A DNA stretch of 63,975 nucleotides from Flavobacteriales bacterium (GTDB lineage: Bacteria; Bacteroidota; Bacteroidia; Flavobacteriales_D; Crocinitomicaceae): positions 1 through 63,975 of the forward strand of contig CANLAQ010000010.1 of the NCBI GenBank assembly GCA_947488235.1, written 5' to 3'. The notes under the pieces are model-generated. The model made no database searches, was not told the DNA's origin, and worked only from the letters and a program-made list of their open reading frames with translations. Of this stretch, positions 17,448 through 26,122 are shown piece by piece. The translations under genes and the position numbers were made by a program. How positions within the stretch are numbered: the stretch's first letter is position 1; each line of letters opens with the position of its first letter.

Positions 17448-17969
17448 ATGAATTCAATCACTCGTAATATCGCATTTCTAGCTATTTTATTTTTGTTCGG
17501 CTGTACAAAAGATGACTTTACATGGAATGTTAAAAAATTACCATGCCTCATTACATTTTATAATTCAAGTGAGGATTTTTTCAGCCAAGTTTCAATGGCA
17601 GGAATGACCAATAATACCTTTGGAACAGGTCCAAATAATTTTTATAAAGACAAGATCATCAAAGTTAAAAAAGGACAGGCCTATGATCTGCTAGTTAACT
17701 TTCAAACTACAAGTCCAGCTGTTGGTGTCTACGCTTATTTTGATTGGAATGGAGATGGTGACTTTTTAGATTCGGATGAAAGTGTATTGATTTCTAGTAG
17801 CATCAATTTTACGAATGTTACGAAGTCTATAACTGTTCCTTCTAATGCAGTTAAAGGCGAATATTATGCCAGATTCATTGTAAGAGCAGGAAGTACGATA
17901 AGCAGTGACCCTTGTTTTGAGAATGATTCTTATGGAGAAGTGGAGGATTATCCTTTAGTAATTGAGTAG
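17448..17969 (+). CDS. GEVED-domain lipoprotein
   Basis: 173 residues. Signal peptide with lipobox LFGC (Cys19) followed by TKDD, so it is a lipoprotein; Asp near +2 is often absent from surface-directed signals in this phylum, so location is open. The body is a GEVED domain: YFDWNGDGDFLDSDE in the middle, VPSNAVKGEYYARFIV, and the eponymous YGEVEDYPLVIE at the end. GEVED domains occur in secreted adhesin- or protease-linked proteins of Bacteroidota, often as repeats; here there is one only. It is cotranscribed with the preceding 511-residue protein (2 bp gap), which suggests a partner role at the envelope. Confidence 0.85.
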   Translation: MNSITRNIAFLAILFLFGCTKDDFTWNVKKLPCLITFYNSSEDFFSQVSMAGMTNNTFGTGPNNFYKDKIIKVKKGQAYDLLVNFQTTSPAVGVYAYFDWNGDGDFLDSDESVLISSSINFTNVTKSITVPSNAVKGEYYARFIVRAGSTISSDPCFENDSYGEVEDYPLVIE

Positions 17970-18017
17970 GATTTTTCTGCTTATTGCTTCATAATTCAAT
18001 AGGCTCTTACTCAGCTA

Positions 18018-19856
18018 TTATCTGATCACACACACAAATCCATGGTGAACTTCCCTCACTTGGCTGTCTGGATAAAAATAGACTAAATAAGTATAAACTC
18101 CATCTTGAACGGGTTGTCTGGTTTTTTGGTCTAATCCATCCCACTTTAATTGTGTTGGAGAAAAAGTAAAAATTTCCTCCCCCCATCGATTCATGATGTA
18201 TCCTCTTTCTAGTTCGCCACCCTGAATGATGATTTCAAATTCATCATTTAATAAATCTGCATTTGGCGTAAATGAATTAGGAATGTAGATCACGGGTTCT
18301 TCCATATCACAATTCTTCTGTACTACTTGAACTGTATGTATATAATTACAACCGGCCGTATTCTGTTCCAGTTGAATGAGTGTCAAGGTGGAATCTACCC
18401 ACTGGTTGAAGATGATGATGGAATCATTTTCGCAAAGTTCTATCGTTTCATTTAATGGCAATACATTGAATATATTTAAGGTGATAATATGAGTGCTGTC
18501 ACACTGATTAACATCAATGAGGGATGCAGAATAGGTTCCAGTAAGATGTTCCCACGAACCAAAAATTTGAATTGAATCTTCAGGACAAATGTTTATGGTT
18601 TCTGTTGTGATTTGAGGAACACACCCACTGGTAATGATAATTGAAATACATTGTGTTGCAGCACAAGTTCCTGTTCCTACTGAATAACAAACTTGCCAAG
18701 TTCCAAGACCTGCAAGTTGAGGATCAAATACTCCCGCACTGGAAACACAAGTTCCGCAACTTGAACTCCATGTCCCACCGACAGTTGCTACTTGTAATAC
18801 TTGCGAGGGGTCGAGGACAGTAAATGGTCCTGCAGGTAGTATATTCGCATTGGCCACTGCTGCGCCTGGTAAAATAGTGTAGCTTTCAATGACCGAGCAA
18901 CCATTTGCGCCAGTAGCTGTTATCGTGTATGTGCCTGGACATAACGAACTAATATTAGCAATACTTGCTCCATTGGACCAAGAATAGGTGTAAGGAGCAA
19001 GGCCATTATTAACACTGCATGCAATGGAACCATCACAAGTGGCCACGCAAGTTTCATTGACAAGAATAGCACTCAAAGTCATTCCTGGGTTTATGCTGCA
19101 GAGCGGATTCATACTTGCAATCCATGCGTCATTGGCTGCATTATTAGCTGCGCCTGGTGTTTGCGCTGTACTGATATCTGCACTGGTCCAATTGGCGGTT
19201 AAATTCCAGTTATTGGAAGTGTTATTGGTGAAAGAAAAAACTTTACTCGCTGAAGATCCAGTAAAATATACAAGGGTATTTTGTGTGTTATTTCCCCAAC
19301 TCACACTGTGAAAAGGAAGACCATTTGCAGGAATATTAGGAACCTGAAACGAATCGTCTGTATTGGCCATTGCAAGTGTTGCCCAAGACCCTCCGCTAAT
19401 CCATGACCCGTTGGGCGGATAGGCACTGTTGGTTGTGGTTGGACTAATAGTGGTTTTTTCTAAAAGATTGGAATTAGCGGGAATTATCAGTCTGCAATTA
19501 CCATCTATCAAAGAAGTGTCGTTTGGTGGTAAGCTGGTATTTGGACTTGTATTGTTGTAAATCACTATGTAGCTTCCTTGTGGAATATTTTGCCAAAATG
19601 GAATGTTAGCAAAACGAATAGCACCTGGTGCAATACCTGTTCCGCTGCCGGGCGCAAAATAACCATTGTTATCATCAATAATTACATTTCTAAGGTCTAA
19701 AGTTGGGACGGGCGTTATGCAAGTAGGAACCCCAATCACGGCGAATTCTACATATTCACTAGATCCAGTTCCTTGTGATATCTCGTTTATGATTAATTGT
19801 TGAGCATTCAATGTTCCAAAGGAAAGTAATGCAATCAACCAGAAAAACCTAATCAT
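18018..19856 (-). CDS. T9SS type B sorting-domain (gliding-motility C-terminal) secreted protein
   Basis: 612 residues, signal peptide MIRFFWLIALLSFGTLNAQQ. Residues 20-250 look like a lamin-tail-type domain (LIINEISQGTGSSEYVEF). A SprB-like repeat follows near 265-330 (CDGSIACSVNNGLAPYTYSW and GTYTITATGANGCS). The last 90 residues are the type B T9SS/CHU_C domain: YIPNSFTPNADLLNDEFEI, YIMNRWGEEIFT, WDGLDQKTRQPVQDGVYTYLV. Such proteins leave through the T9SS and are retained at the surface or released, generally with a PorP/SprF-like partner, which is not encoded beside it here. A minus-strand TAAATTTG box lies at 19945-19938. Confidence 0.9.
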   Translation of the reverse strand: MIRFFWLIALLSFGTLNAQQLIINEISQGTGSSEYVEFAVIGVPTCITPVPTLDLRNVIIDDNNGYFAPGSGTGIAPGAIRFANIPFWQNIPQGSYIVIYNNTSPNTSLPPNDTSLIDGNCRLIIPANSNLLEKTTISPTTTNSAYPPNGSWISGGSWATLAMANTDDSFQVPNIPANGLPFHSVSWGNNTQNTLVYFTGSSASKVFSFTNNTSNNWNLTANWTSADISTAQTPGAANNAANDAWIASMNPLCSINPGMTLSAILVNETCVATCDGSIACSVNNGLAPYTYSWSNGASIANISSLCPGTYTITATGANGCSVIESYTILPGAAVANANILPAGPFTVLDPSQVLQVATVGGTWSSSCGTCVSSAGVFDPQLAGLGTWQVCYSVGTGTCAATQCISIIITSGCVPQITTETINICPEDSIQIFGSWEHLTGTYSASLIDVNQCDSTHIITLNIFNVLPLNETIELCENDSIIIFNQWVDSTLTLIQLEQNTAGCNYIHTVQVVQKNCDMEEPVIYIPNSFTPNADLLNDEFEIIIQGGELERGYIMNRWGEEIFTFSPTQLKWDGLDQKTRQPVQDGVYTYLVYFYPDSQVREVHHGFVCVIR

Positions 19857-20101
19857 AGTTTACCTTTGACTTTCAATCCGACATCAGTTTTGGTGTTGCT
19901 GTGAACACCGCAAGGAGTATAATGTCAAAATACTTTACAAATTTAATTCAAGTATTTGATTCTTGGGCAGTCTGATGTTATTATATTATGAAATTGTCGC
20001 AACATCAAAGAGAACCAAATGCTTGTTTAGATGTTTTCAATCTTAGATTGTCTTAAATAAAGTAATTTTACAGGAACACGAGAACTACAATTTACATTTT
20101 G

Positions 20102-21007
20102 ATGAAAAAAATCGTACTAATTACTGGAGCCAATGGAATGTTAGCCAAAGCATTGGCCAAACATCTAGCAGATGATTATGAAATTAGATTTTTGAGTCGA
20201 GGCACATCAAAACCGAACGAATTTTATTGGGATCCTAGTCAAAATATTATTGATTCAGAAGCATTAGTGGGTGTGCATCATGTGATTCATTTAGCGGGCG
20301 CTACTATTGGGAACAAGAGGTGGACTCCTAAGCGAAAAGAACTGATATTATCAAGTCGCGTCGATAGTGCTCATCTCATCAGAAAAGAACTGAGCAAGAA
20401 CAAGCAACAAATTGAATCATTTATTTCAATTTCAGGTGTTGGTTATTATGGGACGCTTACCTCAGACACGAAATTTGACGAGTTAAGTCCAAAAGGGAAT
20501 GATTTTTTAGCTGATGTTTGTGGTGAGTGGGAGCAGGCATGCCATGACTTTGATAAAGAAAAAATAGCAAAACGAACTGCTATTATTCGAAGTGGGGTAA
20601 TCTTGGAAAGAAATGAAGGTGTCTATAAAAGTTTAAGTCAACTCATAAAATTCGGATTTGGTTCAGCTGTTGGAAGCGGAAAACAGTACATGCCATGGAT
20701 ACACATTCAGGATCTGGTTAGGATGTTCAAATTTGTTCTGGACGAACCAAGTCAACACGGCATTTTTAATGGTGTTGCTCCTCAACAAGTGACTAATTTA
20801 CAGTTGATGCAGGCAATAGCAAAGGGATTTAATAAATCCATTAGATTACCCAATGTCCCAAAATTTATTTTAAAATTAATTTATGGAGAAATGTCCATTG
20901 TTATTTTGGAAGGAAGTCAAGTCTCTGCCGAAAAAATAGTCAAGGCAGGATTTAAATTTAAATTTGATTCCATTTATATTGCGATCAAAAATCTTACTTC
21001 AAAATAA
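20102..21007 (+). CDS. TIGR01777 family NAD(P)-dependent epimerase (SDR39U1/YfcH-like)
   Basis: 301 residues from the ATG at 20102; a TTG at 20099 would add one Met. N-terminal Rossmann motif ITGANGMLAKALA (about 6-18) is the TGxxGxxG nucleotide loop, followed by IHLAGATIGNKRWT, which is highly typical of the YfcH family, then ISGVGYYG holding the Ser-x-Tyr active-site region. The C-terminal segment GSGKQYMPWIHIQDLVRMF and GIFNGVAPQQVTN completes the family pattern. The substrate is unknown; proteins of this family have been linked only loosely to cell division in E. coli and to nucleotide-sugar-like substrates. It stands alone, between two minus-strand genes. Confidence 0.92.
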   Translation: MKKIVLITGANGMLAKALAKHLADDYEIRFLSRGTSKPNEFYWDPSQNIIDSEALVGVHHVIHLAGATIGNKRWTPKRKELILSSRVDSAHLIRKELSKNKQQIESFISISGVGYYGTLTSDTKFDELSPKGNDFLADVCGEWEQACHDFDKEKIAKRTAIIRSGVILERNEGVYKSLSQLIKFGFGSAVGSGKQYMPWIHIQDLVRMFKFVLDEPSQHGIFNGVAPQQVTNLQLMQAIAKGFNKSIRLPNVPKFILKLIYGEMSIVILEGSQVSAEKIVKAGFKFKFDSIYIAIKNLTSK

Positions 21008-21024
21008 TAAAAGTCCTATATAGC

Positions 21025-22041
21025 TTATGGATTGTATTCCAATAGTACAAGTCTCTCTTCGACCTGTAAATCTGCAATAATTTCCAGCAGTCCCGATTTG
21101 AATGGAGCTCCATGATAAGTAAAAACATCCCCCGTTTTTTTAAATTCTCCAAGGACAACATCATCTATTGTAAGGTATAATTTCTTTATTTCAGAGGATT
21201 GGATTTCAAAATGTAGCGAATCTTTCTTGCTTAATTTATTAGTTTTTGGTGCTTCAGTAATTTTTAATGGAATATTTAAATTGTATAATTTTGGTGGCAA
21301 AAAGGTACTACTTTTCTTATATACGGCCATTGTTTCAGTACTATTTAGGAAACCACTACTAAAATAAATAGGGTTTAGGTTTGGTAATTTTTCAAACAAC
21401 ACTTTGGTAAGCGGTGTCTCTATAAGTTGATTTTTACTTTCCACTGGAAAATGAGAATATATAGCAACTAGAGGGTCTAATAAAAACCAATCCATATTCG
21501 GTTCAGCATTGAATATTAATTTCCCTGAGGCATCTTCACTAACACTTCCAGCACCCCATGTGGCATCAATTAGATACCAAACACCGTTTATTTTTACTTT
21601 ATTCCAAGCATGATCAGGTTCTTCAAAAATAGTTCCTGTTTCATAACCATAACCCTTCGCATAACCTTCAATAAGCTCACATTCAAGTCCAAGTCCTGTG
21701 GCCAAATTCTTGAAAACTGTAGCATATCCAGAGCATACAGCTGTTTGGGACTTTATCACTTCGTCGGCACTTCTAGCTTGTATGTCATTCTTCATCAAAG
21801 CTTTGGTATCATAGGAAATAGCATGCGTAATCCATTCATAAATCGCTATAGTTTTAATCAATTCAGTTTTTCCAATTTTATTAATTTCAATTACCAATGA
21901 AGCGGTATTATGCTGAGCTGCCTTAGGAATATTTTTCACCAAGAGGGCAGTTTTTTGAATTTCAGATTCCGTATAGATTAACTGTGAGAAACCATAGGAA
22001 ATAGAGGTGAAGAAGACTATACTTAAAACTAAAGTGCGCAT
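21025..22041 (-). CDS. Secreted transglutaminase-like cysteine-protease-fold protein
   Basis: 338 residues with a signal peptide ending SISYGFSQ. The transglutaminase-like triad is complete: Cys103 in AVCSGYATVF, His144 in PDHAWNKV and Asp159 in YLIDATWGAG. The order and spacing match the Transglut_core fold as in kyphoscoliosis-like proteins. The C-terminal 150 residues are beta-rich and end in a small sandwich (LEIIADLQVEERLVLLEYNP). I infer an exported enzyme acting on protein or peptidoglycan cross-links; protease rather than transglutaminase activity is possible. A minus-strand TACATTTG box lies 18-25 bp before the ATG. Confidence 0.85.
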   Translation of the reverse strand: MRTLVLSIVFFTSISYGFSQLIYTESEIQKTALLVKNIPKAAQHNTASLVIEINKIGKTELIKTIAIYEWITHAISYDTKALMKNDIQARSADEVIKSQTAVCSGYATVFKNLATGLGLECELIEGYAKGYGYETGTIFEEPDHAWNKVKINGVWYLIDATWGAGSVSEDASGKLIFNAEPNMDWFLLDPLVAIYSHFPVESKNQLIETPLTKVLFEKLPNLNPIYFSSGFLNSTETMAVYKKSSTFLPPKLYNLNIPLKITEAPKTNKLSKKDSLHFEIQSSEIKKLYLTIDDVVLGEFKKTGDVFTYHGAPFKSGLLEIIADLQVEERLVLLEYNP

Positions 22042-22070
22042 TGAATATTAATTAGAAACAAATGTATCAT

Positions 22071-22107
22071 AAAAAAGCCCTGAATTAGAATTTAATTCAG
22101 GGCTTTT
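22071..22107 (-). terminator. Terminator of the peroxiredoxin gene
   Basis: A 14 bp perfect stem (22073-22086 with 22094-22107), 7-base loop, and a run of six A on the plus strand that becomes the U tract on the minus transcript. It begins 18 bp after the peroxiredoxin stop. Confidence 0.9.
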
Positions 22108-22124
22108 AAGTAATTAAAATTTAC

Positions 22125-22757
22125 TTAATGCTTGGAAAGATAATCAGCAACTCCGTCAAAAGAAGCGTTCATGCCTGCATCACCTTTTTGCCAATTCGCT
22201 GGACAAACCTCACCATTTTCTTCAAAATACTGAAGTGCATCCACCATTCTTAAGGCTTCATTAACATCTCTTCCTAAAGGTAAAGCATTAACCAACTGAT
22301 GCATTACGATACCATCTTTATTGATCAAGAATAGACCTCTGTAAGCAATCATTTGACCTGTTGCAAATAAATTTCCATCTGCATCATAATCATATTCACC
22401 ATCTAAAACACCATATGCTTCAGAAATTGTTTTAGCGCTATCTGCAACAATTGGATACATTACTCCTTCAATTCCACCTTTGTTTTTTGGTACTTGCAAC
22501 CATCCCCAATGCGATTCTTCTGTATCCGTTGAACAGGCAACAACTTTTACTCCTCTTGCTTCAAACTCGCCTAAAGCTGCTTGAAATGCATGTAATTCTG
22601 AAGGGCAAACGAATGTAAAATCCTTTGGATAAAAAAAGAATAAGACATGATTCTTTCCTATAAATTGGTCCAATGAGAAATTTGGAACCACTTGACCACC
22701 GTTTACTACCGCTGCTGCGCTAAAAGATGGTGCCTTTTTACCTACTAGTGTCGACAT
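22125..22757 (-). CDS. Typical 2-Cys peroxiredoxin (AhpC/Prx1 group)
   Basis: 210 residues. Peroxidatic Cys51 lies in FYPKDFTFVCPSELHAF and the resolving Cys185 in GEVCPANWQKG, the Val-Cys-Pro signature of typical two-cysteine peroxiredoxins. The enzyme reduces hydrogen peroxide and alkyl hydroperoxides in the cytoplasm. The GGxxN-like and YF-tail motifs that make eukaryotic enzymes sensitive to overoxidation are not obvious: the C-terminus ends in ADYLSKH. The gene has its own terminator and a possible -7 box TATTTTTG (minus, 22800-22793), so it is a single-gene unit. No AhpF or thioredoxin reductase is adjacent. Confidence 0.95.
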   Translation of the reverse strand: MSTLVGKKAPSFSAAAVVNGGQVVPNFSLDQFIGKNHVLFFFYPKDFTFVCPSELHAFQAALGEFEARGVKVVACSTDTEESHWGWLQVPKNKGGIEGVMYPIVADSAKTISEAYGVLDGEYDYDADGNLFATGQMIAYRGLFLINKDGIVMHQLVNALPLGRDVNEALRMVDALQYFEENGEVCPANWQKGDAGMNASFDGVADYLSKH

Positions 22758-22882
22758 TTTATGTTTTTTAATTTGTGAAATTTTTACTAGTACAAAAATA
22801 GGAAACGCTATTCAATTTACCTTATTTTTTCAAATTCCTTTAACAAAGATTATCTTATGATAACAATTTAAAAATATGGGAT

Positions 22883-22909
22883 AAAAAAAAAGAGGGCACA
22901 AGCCCTCTT
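22883..22909 (-). terminator. Terminator of the trigger factor gene
   Basis: An 8 bp stem, AAGAGGGC (22890-22897) with GCCCTCTT (22902-22909), an ACAA loop, and nine plus-strand A that form the minus-strand U tract. It starts 17 bp after the tig stop. Confidence 0.9.
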
Positions 22910-22926
22910 CAAAAATTACAATAATT

Positions 22927-24279
22927 TTATTTTCCTGCTAATGCAACAAATTCATCATAGGAAACAGATTTATTGTTTAGCGTCACATTTGCTTTAAAGA
23001 AATTAGTTAATTTTTGCTCCGCTAATTGATCGTAAATTCCGCTAGCTTGTTCTTTATTTTGCAATAAACGCGCTGCTGTTTCTATCAATTCTTTATCATC
23101 AGGCGCTGGTATTCCGTATTGCGCATAATTTCCTCTAAGCAATTCTTTGGTATGTTCAAGCACTTCGATTTGAGATAATTGAATATCATTGTCCTTGAAT
23201 ATTTTAGTTTGAATCATTTGCCATTTCAAAGATTGCAAATAAGCCTCAAAATCTTGTTCAATTTCATCTTCCGTGACGGGCTTTTCATTCGTCATTCTAA
23301 TCCATCTTTTCAAGAAAGCACTTGGGAAATCAACATTTGTTTTTTCCATGATGGTATTGAATACATTTCTTGTCAATAATTTGTCCGCATCTTTTGAAAA
23401 CATTTGTTCCATATCGGTTTTCACACGATTTCTTAAGTCTTCTTCAGAATTCACTTCTCCCTCTTGAAAAAGTTTGCCAAATAATTCTGCATTCATTTCG
23501 GCCATTTCCATTCGTTTGATATCCGTTATGGTAAATTCAAACTTACTGTTTAATTCAGCAACTGCTTCTTCACTAATGCCTAATAAGGTAGATTTATCTT
23601 TTGCATCTTTAGATACAGATGTTGGATCTAACTCAAAAGAATCTCCTATTTTTTTCCCTAAAAGTAATTTACTTGCACTTTTTTCTTTTAAAAATTCTAA
23701 TGATATAGTGGTACTATTACTTATTCCATTTTCTTTCTTAGATCCGTCTGCCTCCAATTCATTAAATACTCCCAAGATCATATCTTTATCCTCTGCAGTT
23801 TCTACAGAAGATAATTTACCATACCGTCTTCTTAAGTCTTCTACTTGCTGATCGATTAGTTTGGCATCCACCTTAATAGTAGTATAATCAAATTTACCAT
23901 TCATTGCTTTCGACATATCAATAGTTGGTGACAATCCTATTTCAAAAGTAAATTCAAAATCACTAGGTGCATTAAAATCTCCTTTTACTTCCGCATCACT
24001 TTTAGGAATTGGATTTCCAAGTATTTCAATTTTATTTTCTGTTATAAAATTGTAGACACCATCATTCGCTAATTTATTTAATTCTTCCGCCAAAACGGTT
24101 TTTCCATATTGTTTTTGAATCATTCCCATGGGAACATTTCCAGGACGAAATCCGGGTATTTTTGCTGTTTTACGATATTTTTCTAAAGCATTCTTTACTT
24201 TGTCAGAATAGTCATCCGCTGTAATTTTTACTTGCAGAGTTGCATTCAAAGCATCTACATTTTCTCTAGTAATAATCAT
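22927..24279 (-). CDS. tig: Trigger factor (ribosome-associated chaperone)
   Basis: 450 residues. The N-terminal ribosome-binding domain carries KIPGFRPGNVPMGMI (about 39-53), the GFRxGxxP signature that docks beside ribosomal protein L23. The middle region is the FKBP-like domain, much diverged and without an obvious prolyl-isomerase pocket (GNPIPKSDAEV through ITDIKRMEM), and the last 190 residues are the helical chaperone arms. Bacteroidota trigger factors are usually like this. It lies downstream of the tRNA-Leu on the same strand but the tRNA's terminator separates them, so it needs its own promoter, which I could not find by consensus. Confidence 0.95.
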   Translation of the reverse strand: MIITRENVDALNATLQVKITADDYSDKVKNALEKYRKTAKIPGFRPGNVPMGMIQKQYGKTVLAEELNKLANDGVYNFITENKIEILGNPIPKSDAEVKGDFNAPSDFEFTFEIGLSPTIDMSKAMNGKFDYTTIKVDAKLIDQQVEDLRRRYGKLSSVETAEDKDMILGVFNELEADGSKKENGISNSTTISLEFLKEKSASKLLLGKKIGDSFELDPTSVSKDAKDKSTLLGISEEAVAELNSKFEFTITDIKRMEMAEMNAELFGKLFQEGEVNSEEDLRNRVKTDMEQMFSKDADKLLTRNVFNTIMEKTNVDFPSAFLKRWIRMTNEKPVTEDEIEQDFEAYLQSLKWQMIQTKIFKDNDIQLSQIEVLEHTKELLRGNYAQYGIPAPDDKELIETAARLLQNKEQASGIYDQLAEQKLTNFFKANVTLNNKSVSYDEFVALAGK

Positions 24280-24305
24280 TCTCTTAAACTTTATTTAGTG
24301 TAAAT

Positions 24306-24337
24306 AAAAAAGGCCTCGCTTTTTAAAGGCGAGACCT
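24306..24337 (-). terminator. Terminator of tRNA-Leu
   Basis: AGGCCTCGC (24311-24319) pairs with GCGAGACCT (24329-24337) with one G-U pair in the RNA, followed on the minus strand by a U run. It ends the tRNA transcript 6 bp after the mature 3' end. Confidence 0.8.
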
Positions 24338-24342
24338 AATAG

Positions 24343-24424
24343 TGCGGATGGAGGGACTCGAACCCGCATACCTCTCGGCACCAGATCCTAAGTCTGGCGT
24401 GTCTACCAATTTCACCACATCCGC
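24343..24424 (-). tRNA. tRNA-Leu (anticodon TAG)
   Basis: 82 bases on the minus strand. Acceptor stem GCGGATG pairs with CATCCGC, with discriminator A and no encoded CCA. The anticodon stem CCAGA/TCTGG encloses CTTAGGA, giving UAG, which reads CUN codons. The long variable arm (TGCCGAGAGGTA region) is the class II arm expected of Leu. The T loop TTCGAGT is canonical. Confidence 0.97.
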
Positions 24425-24462
24425 ATGGTTTTCAAATGAAAAACGAAATATTTGTTCTTCTA

Positions 24463-24486
24463 AATTCAAAAGCGTTCTTTTGAATT
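24463..24486 (-). other. Perfect 10 bp hairpin in the tRNA-Leu leader
   Basis: AATTCAAAAG (24463-24472) and CTTTTGAATT (24477-24486) are perfect reverse complements around a 4-base loop. On the minus strand it follows the predicted start site of the tRNA-Leu transcript and precedes the mature 5' end by about 39 bases. No U tract follows, so it is not a standard terminator of mlaF. Confidence 0.6.
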
Positions 24487-24492
24487 GGGTTG

Positions 24493-24523
24493 CAAAGATA
24501 ATGCTATTTTTAAAAAATACAAG
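24493..24523 (-). promoter_or_regulatory. Promoter of tRNA-Leu
   Basis: On the minus strand CTTG (24523-24520), 19 bp, TATCTTTG (24500-24493). Spacing is the same as for the tRNA-Phe promoter. It lies between the mlaF stop and the tRNA. Confidence 0.7.
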
Positions 24524-24535
24524 CAACTTAGTGTG

Positions 24536-25306
24536 CTATATGTGTTTTTTTTCTTGCATAGAAGTCCTGATTTTTTGCATGAATTCAGATGCATAAACAA
24601 AATTAATAATCTCTGGATTTTCGGTGTTTATTATTGATTCACGATCGCCTTCCCACCAATTATTACCTTTATGAATAAATAATATATGATCACCTATTTC
24701 CATTACACTACTCATATCGTGCGTAATTACAATGGTTGTGATATCGTATTCGTAAGTAATATCCTTAATTAATCCATCTATTAAAATAGAAGTAATTGGA
24801 TCTAATCCAGAATTTGGTTCATCACAAAACAAATATTTAGGATTCATGGCAATTGCCCTTGCAATACCAACTCTTTTTTGCATTCCACCAGAGCATTCTG
24901 AAGGAAATAATTTATTCTTACCACTTAAGTTTACTCGGTCTAAACAAAAATCAACACGATCTTGTATTTCTTTTTTGGTCATTTTGGTAAACATAGTCAG
25001 TGGAAACATGACATTTTGTTCTACAGTAAGGGAGTCAAATAAAGCAGAACCTTGAAATAACATTCCGATTTCTTGACGAATTTGAGTTTTTTCAATCCGA
25101 TTCATTGCGGCAAAATCTCTACCGTCAAAGTAGATTTGTCCGCCGTCAATTTCATGTAAGCCAACCATGCATTTGGCAAGAACTGATTTCCCTTGACCAG
25201 ACTGACCAATAATTAAGTTGACCCTTCCTTTTTCAAAAGTGGAAGAAACATCAAACAGAACTTGATGGTCTTTAAATGATTTATTAATATTTTTTACTTC
25301 AATCAT
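24536..25306 (-). CDS. MlaF-type ABC transporter ATP-binding protein (phospholipid trafficking)
   Basis: 256 residues. Walker A GQSGQGKS (34-41), signature motif CSGGMQKR, Walker B YLFCDEPNSGLDP and the switch His in TIVITHD are all present, so it should be an active ATPase. The start codon shares its A with the TAA stop of the permease gene. Pairing with an MlaE permease identifies the complex, which moves phospholipids between inner and outer membranes with an MlaD-type substrate-binding subunit. No MlaD is adjacent: the next feature downstream is tRNA-Leu. Loss of neighbouring mlaD is frequent in this phylum but I cannot see where it is. Confidence 0.92.
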   Translation of the reverse strand: MIEVKNINKSFKDHQVLFDVSSTFEKGRVNLIIGQSGQGKSVLAKCMVGLHEIDGGQIYFDGRDFAAMNRIEKTQIRQEIGMLFQGSALFDSLTVEQNVMFPLTMFTKMTKKEIQDRVDFCLDRVNLSGKNKLFPSECSGGMQKRVGIARAIAMNPKYLFCDEPNSGLDPITSILIDGLIKDITYEYDITTIVITHDMSSVMEIGDHILFIHKGNNWWEGDRESIINTENPEIINFVYASEFMQKIRTSMQEKKHI

Positions 25307-26046
25307 TATAATAGAATCATTTGTGTCAAAATGAAATTCGCAATTAAAATACTTATCATACTTACAACAACTGCTTTAGTAGATGATTCACCTACTTGCA
25401 GAGCGCCACCTTTTGCATAATATCCATAGAAGGAAGAAACTGAAACGATAAGAAAACCGAAAACTACGGTTTTGGTCAGTGCATAATAGATATTTCCTAC
25501 TTCAAAAAAGGCTCGAATACCCAGTATATAAGTTTCTGTACTGGTTAAATCAGACAATACTAAAGAAATATAACCACCCATAAGACTCATAAACATGGAG
25601 AATATCACAAGAATTGGAAAAAATAATATTGCAGCAATAATTTTTGGTAAAACCAAGTGATTTAAGGAATTAACTCCCATGATTTCAAGTGCATCTATTT
25701 GTTCGGTAATGCGCATGGTTCCAATTTCAGAGGCGATATTTGATCCAACTTTACCGGCCAATATCAGTGAAATAATAGTGGGAGAGAATTCTAGAATGGT
25801 ACTTGACTGCGTTATATAACCAACTGTGTAGGCTGGTAAGAGGGGACTTGACATATTTGATGCTGTTTGCAAGGCAATTACACCACCCATAAAGGAAGAC
25901 ATTAGGATTACAATTGGAATTGAATTGATACCAATTAATTGAATTTCATTTAAGAGCAGCTGCCAGAATATACCCCATTTTTTTGGTTTGGTAAAAACTA
26001 CCTTCATCATTAAGAAATACTTACCTATGTTTCCCAAAATTTTCAT
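25306..26046 (-). CDS. MlaE family ABC transporter permease
   Basis: 246 residues with five to six membrane segments. The family motif appears as IPIVILMSSFMGGVIALQ near residues 40-57, and the cytoplasmic coupling stretch EIGTMRITEQIDALEIMGV (about 116-134) that contacts the ATPase is nearly canonical. It is translationally coupled to the ATP-binding gene. A SprT-like gene lies divergently upstream, with 76 bp between start codons. Confidence 0.94.
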   Translation of the reverse strand: MKILGNIGKYFLMMKVVFTKPKKWGIFWQLLLNEIQLIGINSIPIVILMSSFMGGVIALQTASNMSSPLLPAYTVGYITQSSTILEFSPTIISLILAGKVGSNIASEIGTMRITEQIDALEIMGVNSLNHLVLPKIIAAILFFPILVIFSMFMSLMGGYISLVLSDLTSTETYILGIRAFFEVGNIYYALTKTVVFGFLIVSVSSFYGYYAKGGALQVGESSTKAVVVSMISILIANFILTQMILL

Positions 26047-26122
26047 ACTGCTAAATTAAGGAATATTTTCACTGCATTGTTCTATGGTACTTTTACTTTT
26101 ATATTTTTACATCCTGTAAACT

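Noticed and set aside
23474..23851. 125-residue plus-strand frame inside trigger factor
   Set aside because: It is the antisense shadow of tig, Ser-rich and Leu-rich with no start context or partner.
24323..24526. 67-residue open frame over the tRNA-Leu
   Set aside because: It runs through the tRNA on the same strand and consists of tRNA-derived sequence (VKLVDTPDLGSGAERYAGS), a common false ORF.
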